A stretch of 13,823 nt of DNA from contig JBAUUR010000003.1 of the NCBI GenBank assembly GCA_049582805.1, positions 1 to 13,823 of the forward strand, in the 5' to 3' direction. The notes beneath the pieces are model-generated. The model did no database searches and had not been told where the DNA came from. It saw only the letters and a program-made list of their open reading frames with translations. Positions 13,485 to 13,823 of the stretch are shown here, one piece after another. How positions within the stretch are numbered: position 1 is the stretch's first letter; every line of letters starts with the position of its first letter. The DNA comes from CAVXFS01 sp049582805 (GTDB lineage Bacteria > Pseudomonadota > Gammaproteobacteria > Burkholderiales > Gallionellaceae). The position numbers and the translations under genes are program-made.

Positions 13485-13823
13485 CTAAGCGGGGGCCTGT
13501 TTGCTAGACTTCCGCTTGAGCGGAGAGTTAACCGTGGGGTTTGCAGGACGAAGGAGTATTTGCTCTTCGATGTATTTGATGCCTACTGGTGAAATGATGA
13601 CTGTGTCGCTATCCCGGTCGTGCTCTATGAAGTTTGTGGTGTCCAATTGCCCAAGAACTTTCTTCTTGTACACAGCAAAGTTGCTGTACTTGGTCCATGA
13701 GAATAGGTCTTCAGCCAACACGGCGCTGTCTATGGACGAATACAGAAGCAGTAGAGTCTTTTGTTTGAAGTCGAGGTCATCACGAAGAACCCGTTTCTTG
13801 CCTCCGACTTCCCAAATATCGGG
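13485..13823 (-). CDS. Hypothetical protein, C-terminal part (5' end outside window)
   Basis: The minus-strand frame stays open from its TAG stop at 13485-13487 to the window edge, so at least 112 residues of a longer protein are seen; a GTG at 13719-13721 that could be taken as a start lies inside the open frame. The visible part starts PDIWEVGGKKRVLRDDLDFK and runs through LLLLYSSIDSAVLAEDLFSW. It continues with YSNFAVYKKKVLGQLDTTNF, IEHDRDSDTVIISPVGIKYI and a basic Ser/Pro/Lys tail. The order helix-helix-VLGQLDTTNFIEHD-beta-hairpin looks like a winged-helix domain, but no named family is recognised. It is convergent with the Arn-like operon and has no evident functional link to it. Base composition looks more AT-rich than the aminotransferase gene. 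Confidence 0.65.
   Translation of the reverse strand, partial: PDIWEVGGKKRVLRDDLDFKQKTLLLLYSSIDSAVLAEDLFSWTKYSNFAVYKKKVLGQLDTTNFIEHDRDSDTVIISPVGIKYIEEQILLRPANPTVNSPLKRKSSKQAPA

Noticed and set aside
13719..13721. GTG as the start of the right-end minus-strand gene
   Set aside because: The frame continues without a stop to the window edge with sensible protein sequence, so the true start lies outside.
1..13823. CRISPR array, insertion sequence, prophage or toxin-antitoxin system
   Set aside because: No regularly spaced identical repeats, transposase/integrase motifs or phage proteins were seen on either strand.

Overview
The window reads as chromosomal DNA of a betaproteobacterium, most likely from the Nitrosomonadales/Gallionellaceae neighbourhood. 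This is inferred from the pyrG-kdsA-eno-ftsB gene order, the 5S rRNA sequence style and the protein sequences; no database search was possible. It opens inside the 3' part of a 5S rRNA gene, so the left edge is the tail of an rRNA operon, closed by a strong intrinsic terminator at about 90-126.

Region 1 (342-5546, + strand) is a compact housekeeping operon: pyrG (CTP synthase), kdsA (KDO-8-phosphate synthase, metal-dependent type), eno (enolase) and ftsB (divisome protein, overlapping eno by one base), followed by two small lipoprotein genes. It links CTP, PEP and KDO (LPS core) supply to cell division: enolase makes the PEP used by KdsA, and CTP is needed to activate KDO. Region 2 (5629-7034, - strand) is a convergent ppa-folD pair (inorganic pyrophosphatase, then methylene-THF dehydrogenase/cyclohydrolase).

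Region 3 (7035-8627) is a visibly AT-richer stretch. It has a 724-bp intergenic region with an exact DnaA box, AT-rich segments, inverted repeats, possible promoters and a possible 29-codon ORF, then one gene for an exported protein of unknown function and an intrinsic terminator hairpin. Region 4 is xseA (exonuclease VII large subunit); its start is best placed at 8628, inside a longer open frame.

Region 5 (9966-13302) starts with three spaced TTCGC...GCGAA palindromes and carries three tightly coupled genes: an ArnT/PMT-like membrane glycosyltransferase, an ArnE/SMR-like four-helix membrane protein and an ArnB-like PLP aminotransferase. Together they look like part of a lipid A amino-sugar modification pathway. 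The usual arnA, arnC and arnD are not in the window. Right after the aminotransferase lies a hairpin cluster including an inverted pair of REP-like elements, then the 3' part of an unrelated minus-strand gene running off the right edge.

No CRISPR array, transposase, tRNA or prophage gene was seen. The most interesting parts are the hairpin/REP cluster at 13309-13480, the palindrome triplet before the glycosyltransferase, the DnaA-box-bearing intergenic region and the incomplete Arn-like operon. I do not see evidence for a wholly new multi-gene system.
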